Assembly: GCA_024709685.1 (NCBI GenBank) | Contig: JANJWF010000073.1 | Location: 1 to 57,522, forward strand | Source of the DNA: Thiobacillus sp. | Lineage (GTDB): Bacteria > Pseudomonadota > Gammaproteobacteria > Burkholderiales > Thiobacillaceae | Direction of reading: 5' to 3' | DNA: 57,522 nt | In this document: positions 12,186 through 23,775 of the stretch, piece by piece | Position numbering within the stretch: position 1 is the first letter of the stretch | How the letters are laid out: each line of letters begins with the position of its first letter | Made by a program: the position numbers and the translations under genes | Notes under the pieces: model-generated | Told to the model about the DNA's origin: nothing | Database searches by the model: none | What the model saw: only the letters and a program-made list of their open reading frames with translations

Positions 12186-12499
12186 GGCAAACCTTTTTCT
12201 GTGCGCTGAATGCGCAAAACAGACCTGCGCCCGGTTCGAAACCAGACTGGTCAAAAATACGAACCGGTTATAAGCGGCGTTTGAAAAACGCCCAACGGGT
12301 CGCGTCGATCACATCGGCGCCAACCACAAGGCTTGTCACTGCCGGTCGCGAAAGGTGACCAGCGGCACAATAGAGAGGTCGAAGACGATGGGGCTGTGAG
12401 AACAGTCCCGAGGCACGGTGGCAAAAGCCTGGCCTGCCCACTGCTGTATGCACAACTGGACTGAGTTTATCAGACAACGCTGATTTTGCCGAATGTTTT
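12186..12499. other. non-coding gap between helicase and ABC exporter genes
   Basis: About 314 bp carry no convincing gene. A small hairpin (GGCGTT/AACGCC, around 12275-12291) and an AT-richer stretch near 12260 lie on the upstream side of the helicase gene and may belong to its leader and promoter. Nothing else was recognised. Confidence 0.5.
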
Positions 12500-14275
12500 T
12501 TACGCGCGATGGTAAAGCTTGTGATAAAGCCCGCCACGGTGAAGCAACTCGTCGTGACCCCCCTCCTCCACCACATGACCGTTTTCGAACACCAGGATGC
12601 GGTCGGCCTGTCTTACCGCCGAGAGGCGGTGAGCGATGATCAGCGTGGTTCGCCCGGCAAGAAAGCCTTCCCAACCGAATAATGCCTCGTGCAGATGTCG
12701 CTCGGTATCGCTGTCAAGCGCTGAGGTGGCCTCGTCGAGGACGACGATCCTGGGGTCGGCGACGATCATGCGCGCGATCGCCAGGCGCTGCCGTTGACCG
12801 CCCGACATGCGTACACCCTGGCGCCCAACCACCGTATCCAGGCCGTGCGGCAGGGCAAATATGAAATCCTTCAATTGGGCGATCTCCAGCGCCTGCCAGA
12901 GCGTCGCGTCGTCCGCTTCACGTCCCAGCGTCAGGTTGGCTCGCACGCTGTCGTTGAACAGCACCGGATGCTGCAGCACGACCCCGACGTGCTCGCGCAC
13001 GGTTTCCCAACCGATTTCGGTAACCGGCGCATCACCGTACAGAATCTGACCCGACTTCACCGGATACAGTCCCAGCAGCGCCTGCACCAGCGTCGACTTG
13101 CCGCCACCGGACGCACCCACCAGTGCCACCTTCTCGCCTGCAGCCACCTTGAGGCTGACATCGTCGAGAACCGTCTCGCCTTCTTCGTAGGCGAAGCTCA
13201 CGTGCTCCAGCGTGATCCCCACGGGGGATTTGCCGGCGAACGGATCGCGCAGCGCCGCATACTGCGGCTCGCTGTGCAGGCCGAGCAACGCGTTGATGCG
13301 TCCGAGCGCGGCGTTGGCGGCAAACCACGAATACTGCATGTTCACCAGCTCCTGCACCGGCGTCATCATGAACCACAAATAGCCGAACACCGCCAACATT
13401 TCGCCGATGGTGAGGTCGGAAAACACCACCATCAGCATCGCCCCGGCACGGAACGCATCGAAGCCCACCAAAAAAACGAAGAACGAGAATCGGCTCATCG
13501 CATCCGATTTCCAGGCGAACGCCGCGGCATGCTGGCGAATGTCGGCAGCCTTCTCTGTCACCCGCGCCAGATAATGCTTCTCCCGGTTCATCGCGCGGAT
13601 CTGGGTCAGAGCATCCAGCGTTTCAGAAAGCGCGTCCTGAAACACCTCGAACGCCCGGTTCTCGAATTTCTTCAGGTCCTTCACCTTCTTGCCGAGCCTG
13701 GTCGAGAACAGGATCACCACCGGATTGAGCAACAGGATAAACAGCGCCAGCTGCCAATGCATCCAGAACAGGACCGCGGCGACACCCACCAGCGTCAGCA
13801 CCGACATGACCAAGCCGGAGATCGACGCGCCCAGGAAGCCATCGATGGCATTAAGGTCTGTCACGAAATGCGAGGTCACCCGCCCGGCGCCCACCGTCTC
13901 GAATTGCGACAGTGCGATGCGCGACAGGCGGCACAACATGCGTTCGCGGATCCGGTACACCACCTCCTTGGCCAGCAGCGAGAAGGTGCGCCCCTGCCAC
14001 ACGTTGAGGAGGATGGCCGCCAACCGCAGAACCACCGTGAGCAATAGCGCCGCGCCGATGAACAGAACCGGGCCGTGCCATGCCGGCGGAAACCACGCCC
14101 CGATGGTCGAGACCATCGTTCCGGGATGATGAAGCAGCACCTCGTCCACCATCAGCGGCAGCAGCAACGGCACCGGCACCGCAGCAAGCACCGCCAGCAG
14201 CGCGACGAGATTGGCCTGGAGCAGCTTCAGGCGGTGGTCCTTCAGTTCGCCGGCGATACCGTGCCAGGTCAGCAT
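12500..14275 (-). CDS. ABC exporter, fused permease and ATPase (MsbA-like)
   Basis: This 591-residue half-transporter has an N-terminal six-helix membrane domain and a C-terminal ATPase. Walker A is GASGGGKST, the signature is MSGGQRQRLAIAR, Walker B is IVVLDEATSALD, and the H-loop is IIAHRLSAV. It is likely to work as a homodimer exporting a lipid or hydrophobic compound; the substrate cannot be read from the sequence. The ATG at 14275 (MLTWHGIAGEL) lies 10 bp after mnmE. The open frame runs 114 codons further upstream, but that part lies across mnmE and is an out-of-frame shadow. Confidence 0.88.
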   Translation of the reverse strand: MLTWHGIAGELKDHRLKLLQANLVALLAVLAAVPVPLLLPLMVDEVLLHHPGTMVSTIGAWFPPAWHGPVLFIGAALLLTVVLRLAAILLNVWQGRTFSLLAKEVVYRIRERMLCRLSRIALSQFETVGAGRVTSHFVTDLNAIDGFLGASISGLVMSVLTLVGVAAVLFWMHWQLALFILLLNPVVILFSTRLGKKVKDLKKFENRAFEVFQDALSETLDALTQIRAMNREKHYLARVTEKAADIRQHAAAFAWKSDAMSRFSFFVFLVGFDAFRAGAMLMVVFSDLTIGEMLAVFGYLWFMMTPVQELVNMQYSWFAANAALGRINALLGLHSEPQYAALRDPFAGKSPVGITLEHVSFAYEEGETVLDDVSLKVAAGEKVALVGASGGGKSTLVQALLGLYPVKSGQILYGDAPVTEIGWETVREHVGVVLQHPVLFNDSVRANLTLGREADDATLWQALEIAQLKDFIFALPHGLDTVVGRQGVRMSGGQRQRLAIARMIVADPRIVVLDEATSALDSDTERHLHEALFGWEGFLAGRTTLIIAHRLSAVRQADRILVFENGHVVEEGGHDELLHRGGLYHKLYHRA

Positions 14276-14285
14276 GCTTGTACGC

Positions 14286-15626
14286 TCACTTGCCGATGCA
14301 GAACTTGCCGAAGATCTCGTCGAGCAGATCGTCGGCGGTGAATTCGCCGGTGATTTCCGAAAGGGCTGCCTGCGCAAGCCGCAGCTCCTCGGCAAACAGC
14401 TCGAGCTGCGAAGCCGCCCCGCGAGCCGCTGCCAGATGACCCGCCGCGCGGCCGAGTGCTTCGAGATGGCGCGCACGGGCGATGAACGTTCCCTCTCCTG
14501 CCGCCTGCCAGCCCGCCGACTCGAGCAGCTTGTCGCGCAGCAGATCGACGCCGGCCCCGGTTTTGGCCGACAGCCAGACCTCGTCGCCAGCCGCGCGCGG
14601 CGCTTCGGAAGTGACATCGATCTTGTTGTGGATGGTCAGCCGTGCCATCTGCGGCAGTCGCTGCAGGATCACGCCCTCGCGATCGCCCGGCCCGTGTGCT
14701 GCGTCCACCAGCAGCAGCGCCACATCGGCCTTTTCCACCGCAGCCCAGGTACGTGCGATGCCGAGCTGCTCAACCGGATCGTCGGTGTCGCGCAGACCCG
14801 CCGTGTCGATGATGTGCAGCGGCACACCCCGAATCTGGATCGCCTCGCGCACGGTATCGCGCGTGGTGCCGGCAATCTCGGTAACGATCGCCGCTTCGAA
14901 TCCGGCCAGTCGGTTCAAAAGACTCGACTTGCCTACGTTTGGCTGACCGATCAGTACGACCGTCAGGCCTTCGCGCAGCAGCGCACCCTGTTTCGCCTGC
15001 GCGCGCACCGCTTGCAGCTTACCGTCGATAGCGTCGAGGCGACCAAACGCGTCGGCATCGCGCAAAAAATCGATTTCCTCTTCGGGAAAATCGAGCGTCG
15101 CTTCGACCAGCATGCGCAGGCGCGTCAGGCCTTCGACCAGTTCGGCAACGCGCGCCGAGAATGCGCCCGCCAGCGAGCGGGCGGCCGAGCGGGCGGCCTC
15201 GTTCGATGCGGCGTCGATCAGGTCGGCCACCGCTTCTGCTTGGGCCAGATCGAGCTTGCCATTGAGGTAGGCGCGTTGAGTGAATTCGCCCGGCTCGGCC
15301 AGCCGCGCGCCGAGCTCAAGACAGCGCTGCAGGATGAGATTGAGCACCGCCGGCCCGCCATGGCCCTGCAACTCCAGCACCTGTTCGCCGGTGAACGAAT
15401 GCGGCGCCGCGAAATACAGGGCAATCCCCTCGTCGAGCGTTGCGCCATCCGCCGCCCTGAACCGGGCAAACGTCGCCTGGCGTGCTGTCGGCAGGCGCCC
15501 CAGCAGTCCCATGGCAAACGGTGTGATGTCCGCGCCCGATACCCGCACGACGCCGACCCCGCCCCGCCCGGGTGCCGTGGCGATAGCGGCGATGGCTGCT
15601 GCGGAAAACTGGATGGCGCGTGTCAT
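14286..15626 (-). CDS. mnmE: tRNA modification GTPase MnmE
   Basis: This 446-residue GTPase is the partner of MnmG in the modification of tRNA wobble uridine. The N-terminal folate-binding domain starts [21 protein letters not shown]-like (here [19 protein letters not shown]). The G1 loop GQPNVGKSS is at 227-235, G2/G3 are represented by IAGTTRDT and DTAGLR, and G4 is the NKID motif. The C-terminal FCIGK with its conserved cysteine (Cys443) is intact. A strong hairpin lies just upstream (15641-15661). Confidence 0.97.
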   Translation of the reverse strand: MTRAIQFSAAAIAAIATAPGRGGVGVVRVSGADITPFAMGLLGRLPTARQATFARFRAADGATLDEGIALYFAAPHSFTGEQVLELQGHGGPAVLNLILQRCLELGARLAEPGEFTQRAYLNGKLDLAQAEAVADLIDAASNEAARSAARSLAGAFSARVAELVEGLTRLRMLVEATLDFPEEEIDFLRDADAFGRLDAIDGKLQAVRAQAKQGALLREGLTVVLIGQPNVGKSSLLNRLAGFEAAIVTEIAGTTRDTVREAIQIRGVPLHIIDTAGLRDTDDPVEQLGIARTWAAVEKADVALLLVDAAHGPGDREGVILQRLPQMARLTIHNKIDVTSEAPRAAGDEVWLSAKTGAGVDLLRDKLLESAGWQAAGEGTFIARARHLEALGRAAGHLAAARGAASQLELFAEELRLAQAALSEITGEFTADDLLDEIFGKFCIGK

Positions 15627-15640
15627 GGAAAAAGGGGGCA

Positions 15641-15661
15641 GACCGGGCCTGTCGCCCGGTC
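15641..15661 (-). terminator. hairpin between yidC and mnmE
   Basis: Eight-base arms GACCGGGC and GCCCGGTC enclose a five-base loop. On the minus strand a CCCCCTTTTT run follows a few bases later, immediately before the mnmE ATG. It may terminate or attenuate transcription arriving from yidC, or mask the mnmE start. Confidence 0.45.
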
Positions 15662-15716
15662 AACGATCCGCAAGCATTGTAGCGCGTGCGGCGCCGTACC
15701 CGCTGCGCCCTTGCCG

Positions 15717-17345
15717 CTAACGCGCTGCCTTACCCTCGACCTGCTTGTTGATGGCCCACTGCTGGACAATCGACAGGATGTTGTTGACCACCCAGTAGAG
15801 CACCAGACCGGCCGGGAAAAACACGAACATCACGGTAAACGCTACCGGCATGATCATCATGATCCTGGCCTGCATCGGATCCATCGGCTGCGGGTTCAGT
15901 TTCACCTGCAGAATAGAGGTCACACCCATGATGATCGGCAGGATGAACCACGGATCGGGTGCCGTCAGGTCGGTGATCCAGCCCAGCCAGGGCGCGCCGC
16001 GCATTTCCACTGCTGCGAGCAGCACCCAGTAGAGGGCGATGAATACCGGAATCTGTACCACGATGGGCAGGCAGCCACCAAGCGGATTGATTTTCTCGGT
16101 TTTGTACATTTCCGCCATCGCCTGGTGCAGCTTGGCGCGATCATCGCCGTAGGTTTCCTTCAGCTTCTGCAAGCGTGGCGTCAGCTTCTTCATCTTCGCC
16201 ATCGATTTGTAGCCCGCTGCCGACAATGGATACAGCGCCAGCTTGATCAAGATGGTCAGGATGATGATCGCCCAGCCCCAGTTGCCTACTAGCCGTTCGA
16301 TTTTTTCCAGCGACCAGAAGATCGGGTATGCCAGCGGGGTAAGCCAGCCGTAGTCCCGAACTAGCTCGAGTCCCGGTGCGGCCTTTTCCAGGAGGGCCTG
16401 CGTTTGCGGCCCGGCGTATAGCGGTACGGTGACGGTCTTTTGCTGACCCGGCGCGAGCATGCCCTCGCCGAGGATCACGCCCGCCGAATACAGGTTGTCG
16501 CCGAGCGAACGGGTGTAATACTCGCGCTTGATGCCGTTTTCCGGCAGCCAGGCCGAAACGAAGTGGTGCTGCACCATGCCGATCCACCCGTTGTCGGCGG
16601 TTTTGTCGAATTTGGCCGAACCTTCCTGGATATCCTTGAACTTAATCTTCTGGAACTTGTTGGTGTCGGTATAGACCGCCGCCCCCGTGTAGGTGGGCAG
16701 GAAGAATGTGGCGCCGCGCGGGGGTTCGCCATGGCGGGTGAGCTGGTAGTAGGGGGTGAGCTCTACGGGCGCGCTGCTGCCGTTGACGACCCGCGTTTTG
16801 ATTTCGATCTCGTAGCTGCCACGCTTGAACACATAGGTTTTTTCCACACGCAAGCCGGTTGCGGGATCGCTCCACACCAGTGGAACCTCCAACTGTGCGG
16901 CGTTGCCTGTCAGCCGATAGGTGCCTGGATTGAGTTGATACACACTGCGATGGGTCGGCAGCCCTTTCCCAACCAGTCCGCTTTGCGCCAGATAGGGCCG
17001 CGTCTTGTCGTCCTCGAACAGGGTGAAAACCTGATCCCTGGCTTCCGTTTCCCGATACTGCAGCAGTTGCAGCTCGCGCAAATCGCCGCCGTTGCCGTCG
17101 ATGATGGCGCGCAATACGTCGGTTTCCACCACCGCGCGTGCGCCTTTCGCTAGCCCTTCATGCTGCGGTGCCGCCGCCGGTGCCGGTGCATGCAACACCT
17201 GACTGGGGGTGGGCGCATTCGCGGCCGGCGCACTGGCCGTGGTCGGCGCAACCGGCGGCGGCGCGTTCCTGTCCTGCCAGGCTTCCCATAACAAAAGCAG
17301 CGAGAAGGAAAAAACGATGAAAAGAATCAGCCGCTGGTTATCAAT
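15717..17345 (-). CDS. yidC: Membrane protein insertase YidC (start codon uncertain)
   Basis: YidC inserts membrane proteins on its own or with SecYEG. The N-terminus reads DNQRLILFIVFSFSLLLLWE, a first membrane helix, followed by a periplasmic domain and five C-terminal helices including NPLGGCLPIVVQIPVFIALY. Related proteins begin MDNQR, but here the codon before GAT-AAC-CAG-CGG is ATT (17345-17343). No ATG, GTG or TTG occurs in frame until an ATG at 17411, which would overlap rnpA by 52 bp and add 22 residues. Neither position has a clear ribosome binding site. The yidD gene that usually separates rnpA from yidC is missing. Confidence 0.92.
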   Translation of the reverse strand: MDNQRLILFIVFSFSLLLLWEAWQDRNAPPPVAPTTASAPAANAPTPSQVLHAPAPAAAPQHEGLAKGARAVVETDVLRAIIDGNGGDLRELQLLQYRETEARDQVFTLFEDDKTRPYLAQSGLVGKGLPTHRSVYQLNPGTYRLTGNAAQLEVPLVWSDPATGLRVEKTYVFKRGSYEIEIKTRVVNGSSAPVELTPYYQLTRHGEPPRGATFFLPTYTGAAVYTDTNKFQKIKFKDIQEGSAKFDKTADNGWIGMVQHHFVSAWLPENGIKREYYTRSLGDNLYSAGVILGEGMLAPGQQKTVTVPLYAGPQTQALLEKAAPGLELVRDYGWLTPLAYPIFWSLEKIERLVGNWGWAIIILTILIKLALYPLSAAGYKSMAKMKKLTPRLQKLKETYGDDRAKLHQAMAEMYKTEKINPLGGCLPIVVQIPVFIALYWVLLAAVEMRGAPWLGWITDLTAPDPWFILPIIMGVTSILQVKLNPQPMDPMQARIMMIMPVAFTVMFVFFPAGLVLYWVVNNILSIVQQWAINKQVEGKAAR

Positions 17346-17359
17346 GAGACGGGACGCGT

Positions 17360-17746
17360 TTAGTTGGAAGAGAATTCTGGCTCGGCCGTGCCTGTCGGCG
17401 CGCCGGGCCATTTTGCCGTGGCCCGCTGTCCGGCACGTCTGAACGTGCGAGGCAAGTCGCGCGCTTCGTCGCCAGGAACCGGCTTCGCGATCAGCCGGAC
17501 GACGAAGTCGCAGGCAGGCAGCTCCGGCAGTACCTGCCGGAAACTTTCACGCACGCACCGCTTGACGCGATTGCGATCCACTGCCCGGGCAAGTACGCGC
17601 TTGGCAATCACCATCCCCAACCGTGGGTAACCCACCTCGTTGGGGTGTGCCATGACCATCATGTAGTCGGTTCGTGCGCGCTGGTTTTCTGCAAATACCC
17701 GATCGAAATCGGCCTTGCTGATCAGCCTCGCGTCGCGAAGGCATAT
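17360..17746 (-). CDS. rnpA: Ribonuclease P protein component (start unresolved)
   Basis: RnpA is the protein subunit of RNase P, which trims tRNA 5' ends. The conserved part runs from ARLISKADFDRVFAENQR to the RNA-binding motif RNRVKRCVRESF and the C-terminus. No ATG, GTG or TTG lies in frame between the rpmH stop and this domain. The frame is instead open across all of rpmH to a TTG at 18031. An ATG at 17744 lies in the neighbouring frame; removing one base just after it would give MPSRRRLISKADFDRVF, a typical RnpA start. The coordinates given begin at the ATA at 17746 as a minimum estimate. A frameshift, sequence error or non-standard start are all possible. Confidence 0.8.
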   Translation of the reverse strand: MCLRDARLISKADFDRVFAENQRARTDYMMVMAHPNEVGYPRLGMVIAKRVLARAVDRNRVKRCVRESFRQVLPELPACDFVVRLIAKPVPGDEARDLPRTFRRAGQRATAKWPGAPTGTAEPEFSSN

Positions 17747-17775
17747 GCCATCCGCTTTGTCGGGGTGCGTGTCGA

Positions 17776-17910
17776 TTAGACCGCCAGGCGCGCGCGGCCC
17801 TTGGCACGGCGTGCGTTGATCACGGCACGGCCCGCCTTGGTTTTCATGCGGGCACGGAAGCCGTGGGTGCGCTTGCGGCGGACGGTGGAGGGCTGGTAGG
17901 TGCGTTTCAT
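17776..17910 (-). CDS. rpmH: 50S ribosomal protein L34
   Basis: This 44-residue, very basic protein begins [18 protein letters not shown] and ends [10 protein letters not shown], matching bacterial L34 along its full length. It lies immediately upstream of rnpA in the conserved rpmH-rnpA order and diverges from dnaA. A strong promoter is visible at 18031-18002, giving a leader of about 90 bases. Confidence 0.97.
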   Translation of the reverse strand: MKRTYQPSTVRRKRTHGFRARMKTKAGRAVINARRAKGRARLAV

Positions 17911-18001
17911 GGCTTATCCTTTCTGGGTGGTCTGGCTGGGCTGGCCGTATCCCGCGGAGGCGGGACAGCCAAACACAAAAAAATCTGTTGAAAAACCGTG
18001 T

Positions 18002-18031
18002 ATTAGACCCGCGCTGCCGGGGGCGTGTCAA
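18002..18031 (-). promoter_or_regulatory. sigma-70 promoter of rpmH
   Basis: On the minus strand TTGACA (18031-18026) is followed after 18 bases by TCTAAT (18007-18002). The -35 is consensus and the -10 matches at five of six positions. It drives rpmH and probably rnpA and yidC. Confidence 0.65.
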
Positions 18032-18071
18032 GTTCGTGGTCGCGGTCGCCCGGGCTCCTATCTGCCATGCC

Positions 18072-18080
18072 TGTGGATAA
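18072..18080. promoter_or_regulatory. DnaA box upstream of dnaA
   Basis: TGTGGATAA is the exact complement of the consensus DnaA box TTATCCACA. It lies 65 bp before the dnaA start and suggests autoregulation of dnaA or an origin subsite. Confidence 0.7.
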
Positions 18081-18144
18081 CCCCGGCGAAGGGGAGTAAG
18101 CTTCGTGTTTGAATCCCCGCCGCTTTACGCCCCAATAGATAACT

Positions 18145-19485
18145 ATGGATTCCTTCTGGGACCTTTGCCAAGAGCGCTTCCGCGCCAATCTGACCCAGCA
18201 GCAATTCAGCACATGGATCAAGCCCCTGGTATTCGACGACGCCCACGGCGATGTCCGTATCCTGGCGCCCAACCATTTCGTGATGGACTGGGTACGTGAA
18301 AAATTTGCCGAGCACATCGACGTCTGGGCGCAGGAATTTTACGCGCGACCCATCTCCATCTCGTACGCGCTGGGCAAGAAAACCAGTGCCCCGCGGGTCC
18401 GCGCGGACAGCCCGGTCGCAACCCATGCGGCGGCCCCGGCCGCTTCCGCGACACCCGGCCAGATTGGCCTGCGTATCAATCCCGGATTCAATTTCGACAA
18501 CTTTGTTTCCGGTCGCGCCAACCAGCTCGCGCGCGCCGCTGCGCTGCAAATCGCAGACAACCCCGGCATGGCCTATAACCCGCTGTTCATATACGGCGGC
18601 GTAGGCCTCGGCAAGACACACCTGCTGCAAGCCATCGGCAACACCGTACGTCAGGCCAATCCAGACGCCCGCATCAGCTATATTCATGCCAACGACTACG
18701 TGGACGACGTGGTCAAGGCCTACCTCAACAAGCAGTTCGATGACCTCAAGCGGCGCTACATGTCGCTGGACCTGCTGCTGATCGACGACATCCAGTTCCT
18801 GGCCAAGAAAGACCGTACCCAGGAAGAGTTTTTCTACGTGTTCAACTCACTGATCGAAAACAAGAAGCAGATTGTCATCACGTGCGACACTTTTCCCAAG
18901 GAAATCAGCGGGCTGGACGACCGCCTGAAATCGCGCTTCGCCTGGGGTCTGACCGTGGCGGTCGAGCCGCCCGAACTGGAAATGCGGGTGGCCATCCTGT
19001 TGGCCAAGGCTCTGGCCGAAAACGTCAAGCTCGACGAGAGCGTAGCTTTCTTCATCGCCAAGCAGGTCCGCTCCAATGTGCGCGAACTGGAGGGTGCGCT
19101 GAAGCGGGTGATCGCCTTTTCCCGCTTTCACGAAAAACCCATCACCATGGAACTGGTCAAGGAGGCGCTGCGCGATCTCATCGCGTCGACTTCGCGCATC
19201 GTCTCAATCGAGAATATCCAGAAAACCGTCGCCGACTTCTACAAGATCAAGGTCGCCGACATGTATTCCAAGAAACGTACGCGCAATCTTGCTCGACCCC
19301 GGCAGATCGCGATGGCACTGGCCAAGGAACTTACCAACCAGAGCCTGCCGGAAATCGGCGAATCGTTCGGCGGCCGCGACCACACCACGGTGATCCATGC
19401 CTGTCGCAAGGTGGCCGAACTGCGGGAGACCGAAGCCGACATCGGTCGCGATTATCTGGTGTTGTTACAAAGCCTGACAGGCTGA
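18145..19485 (+). CDS. dnaA: Chromosomal replication initiator protein DnaA
   Basis: The 446-residue initiator binds DnaA boxes and opens the origin. Domain I starts [20 protein letters not shown]. The Ala/Pro-rich linker is at about 82-105, and the AAA+ Walker [10 protein letters not shown] is at 151-159 with Walker [11 protein letters not shown]. Domain IV carries the DNA-contact signature [13 protein letters not shown] near the C-terminus. It is divergent from rpmH and followed by dnaN. A perfect DnaA box lies on each side of the gene. Confidence 0.98.
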   Translation: MDSFWDLCQERFRANLTQQQFSTWIKPLVFDDAHGDVRILAPNHFVMDWVREKFAEHIDVWAQEFYARPISISYALGKKTSAPRVRADSPVATHAAAPAASATPGQIGLRINPGFNFDNFVSGRANQLARAAALQIADNPGMAYNPLFIYGGVGLGKTHLLQAIGNTVRQANPDARISYIHANDYVDDVVKAYLNKQFDDLKRRYMSLDLLLIDDIQFLAKKDRTQEEFFYVFNSLIENKKQIVITCDTFPKEISGLDDRLKSRFAWGLTVAVEPPELEMRVAILLAKALAENVKLDESVAFFIAKQVRSNVRELEGALKRVIAFSRFHEKPITMELVKEALRDLIASTSRIVSIENIQKTVADFYKIKVADMYSKKRTRNLARPRQIAMALAKELTNQSLPEIGESFGGRDHTTVIHACRKVAELRETEADIGRDYLVLLQSLTG

Positions 19486-19665
19486 GGATGAAATGTGGAT
19501 AAGGCAGTTCGAGCATACAGATGGGAAAATTCCATCCCCACACGTACCGGGCTGCCAAGGCCTTACCCACACCCGAAAAGTAATAGCAAGCATTTGTTTT
19601 AATTGGTAAAATACACTTATCCCCAGTTCCGGACCGCCTTTATTATGATTCTCAGGAATATATAA
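19486..19665. other. candidate replication origin (oriC) between dnaA and dnaN
   Basis: The 180 bp gap holds a perfect DnaA box (TGTGGATAA, 19494-19502) and two one-mismatch boxes (TTACCCACA 19563-19571, TTATCCCCA 19617-19625). An AT-rich stretch from about 19578 to 19617 could be the unwinding element. Genes point away from this area on both sides for several kilobases, as expected at an origin. The rpmH-dnaA gap with one box is the alternative site. Confidence 0.65.
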
Positions 19666-20772
19666 ATGCTATTAGTACAAAGCGAACGCAACGCATTGCT
19701 GGCTTCCCTCTCTGCCGTGGTCGGGGTGGTTGAACGGCGCCATACCCTGCCCATCCTGTCGAACCTCCTGCTGGAGAGAAAGGCCGGCGTGCTGACGGTG
19801 CTGGCGACCGATCTGGAGTTGCAGGTGAGCACCCGGCTGGAAAATGCGGAAGCCGGCGAGGATTTCGCCATCACCATCGCCGCACGCAAACTGTTCGACA
19901 TCGTGCGAGCGCTGCCGGATGCGGCCAAGGTCAAGCTCGATACCAAAGAGAGCCAGGTGGTGGTAAGCGCGGGCAAGTCGCGTTTCACCCTGCAAACGCT
20001 GCCGGCCGCGGATTTTCCACGGGTCGAAACAGGCGCCGGGCTGGGGGAGGCAATCCGCCTGCCGCAAAAGACACTGAAGCGTCTGCTGCAACTGGTGCAG
20101 TTCGCCATGGCCAGCCAGGATATCCGCTACTACCTGAACGGCATGCTTCTGGTGCTGGACGGCAAGCAACTGCGCGTGGTCGCAACCGACGGGCACCGCC
20201 TGAGCTATGCCGAAACCCAACTGGAAAAGGAAATCGAACCGCGCGAAGTCATCATTCCGCGCAAGACCGTCCTCGAACTCTCAAAGCTGCTGGGCGAGAC
20301 GGAGGATCCGGTCGAACTGCGCATCGGTGCGAACCAGGTCACCATCACGCTGCCCGGCACCGAACTGGTAACCAAGGTGGTAGACGGCAAGTTTCCCGAC
20401 TACCAGCGCGTCATCCCGGTCAACCAGCCGCGCCACCTCAAGGCAAACCGCCAGAGCGTGATGCAGGCCCTACAGCGCGCAGCAATTCTTTCGAACGAGA
20501 AATTCCGTGGTGTACGTCTGGTGATGAGCGAGAACACGCTCGGCATCGTCTGCAACAACAACGAACAGGAAGAAGCGGCCGATGAAATCGAGGTCGACTA
20601 CAACGGCGATCCGCTGGACGTCGGCTTCAATGTCACCTACCTGCTCGATGGCCTGAACGCCGTCAACACGGAAGTGATCACGCTGTCGCTGGGTGATGCC
20701 AACAGCAGCATGCTGCTGACGAGTGAGGGAGAACCGGGCTTCAAGTACGTGGTGATGCCGATGCGCATCTAG
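19666..20772 (+). CDS. dnaN: DNA polymerase III beta sliding clamp
   Basis: The 368-residue clamp encircles DNA and tethers polymerase III. It begins MLLVQSERNALLASLSAVVG and contains the family segments RHTLPILSNLLLE and VVDGKFPDYQRVIP, ending FKYVVMPMRI. The ATG at 19666 follows a CAGGAA ribosome binding site. The next gene is gyrB; recF, often found between them, is absent, which is common in betaproteobacteria. Confidence 0.98.
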   Translation: MLLVQSERNALLASLSAVVGVVERRHTLPILSNLLLERKAGVLTVLATDLELQVSTRLENAEAGEDFAITIAARKLFDIVRALPDAAKVKLDTKESQVVVSAGKSRFTLQTLPAADFPRVETGAGLGEAIRLPQKTLKRLLQLVQFAMASQDIRYYLNGMLLVLDGKQLRVVATDGHRLSYAETQLEKEIEPREVIIPRKTVLELSKLLGETEDPVELRIGANQVTITLPGTELVTKVVDGKFPDYQRVIPVNQPRHLKANRQSVMQALQRAAILSNEKFRGVRLVMSENTLGIVCNNNEQEEAADEIEVDYNGDPLDVGFNVTYLLDGLNAVNTEVITLSLGDANSSMLLTSEGEPGFKYVVMPMRI

Positions 20773-20794
20773 CCAGCCAGCACGACAGTCCTGA

Positions 20795-23320
<2,526 letters not shown>

Positions 23321-23383
23321 TTGAGTAGGATCCCATTCAAATCCAGATTTTTCCCAAATCGTTAGAATTTCGTGGAATTGAAG

Positions 23384-23411
23384 AAGGCCAGCCTGCGAGG
23401 CTGGCCTTTTC
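23384..23411 (+). terminator. intrinsic terminator after gyrB
   Basis: Eleven-base arms AAGGCCAGCCT and AGGCTGGCCTT with a three-base loop are followed by TTTT, 60 bp after the gyrB stop codon. Confidence 0.9.
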
Positions 23412-23733
23412 GTTATCCTGAGGAAGGTTCTGGCGCGTCTTTTGGCAGGTGACCGCTTTTCGGAGTTATGTGGATACGGCGAACAGCGGTGCGATCCCAA
23501 GCTATCGAACTTCGACGCAGAGTTGTCGTGCTGATCGGTGCGGATGTCGTGCTGGCCTAGGCTGAATCCTTGGGTGTGGTGTTTGTAGGCGTCATCTTGT
23601 GGAGCCTGCATATGCGCTCTTTTGGATTCTCGCGCTGGCAACCATCGCGCTCAAGCGATGGGGCAGCGCATCTTCCTGGCGAGCGGCCGGCAGTTATCGA
23701 GAGGGAGTGCACGGTATCGAAATCTAATCCCTC
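23412..23733. other. non-coding gap after gyrB, possibly eroded sequence
   Basis: No convincing gene is present over about 320 bp. All frames are interrupted, and an in-frame TAA at 23725 cuts the natural upstream extension of the next gene. This is the left edge of the accessory region, and the sequence may be the remains of genes that have decayed. Confidence 0.5.
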
Positions 23734-23775
23734 CTGAACTGGATTGCACTGCATCCCCATTGGACTCTGGTCGGC

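Noticed and set aside
12268-12576. 102-codon minus-strand frame in the helicase-exporter gap
   Set aside because: Overlaps the exporter 3' end in another frame, with no family resemblance.
23464-23476. near-match DnaA box (TGTGGATAC) after gyrB
   Set aside because: Single mismatched site outside the origin region; expected by chance.
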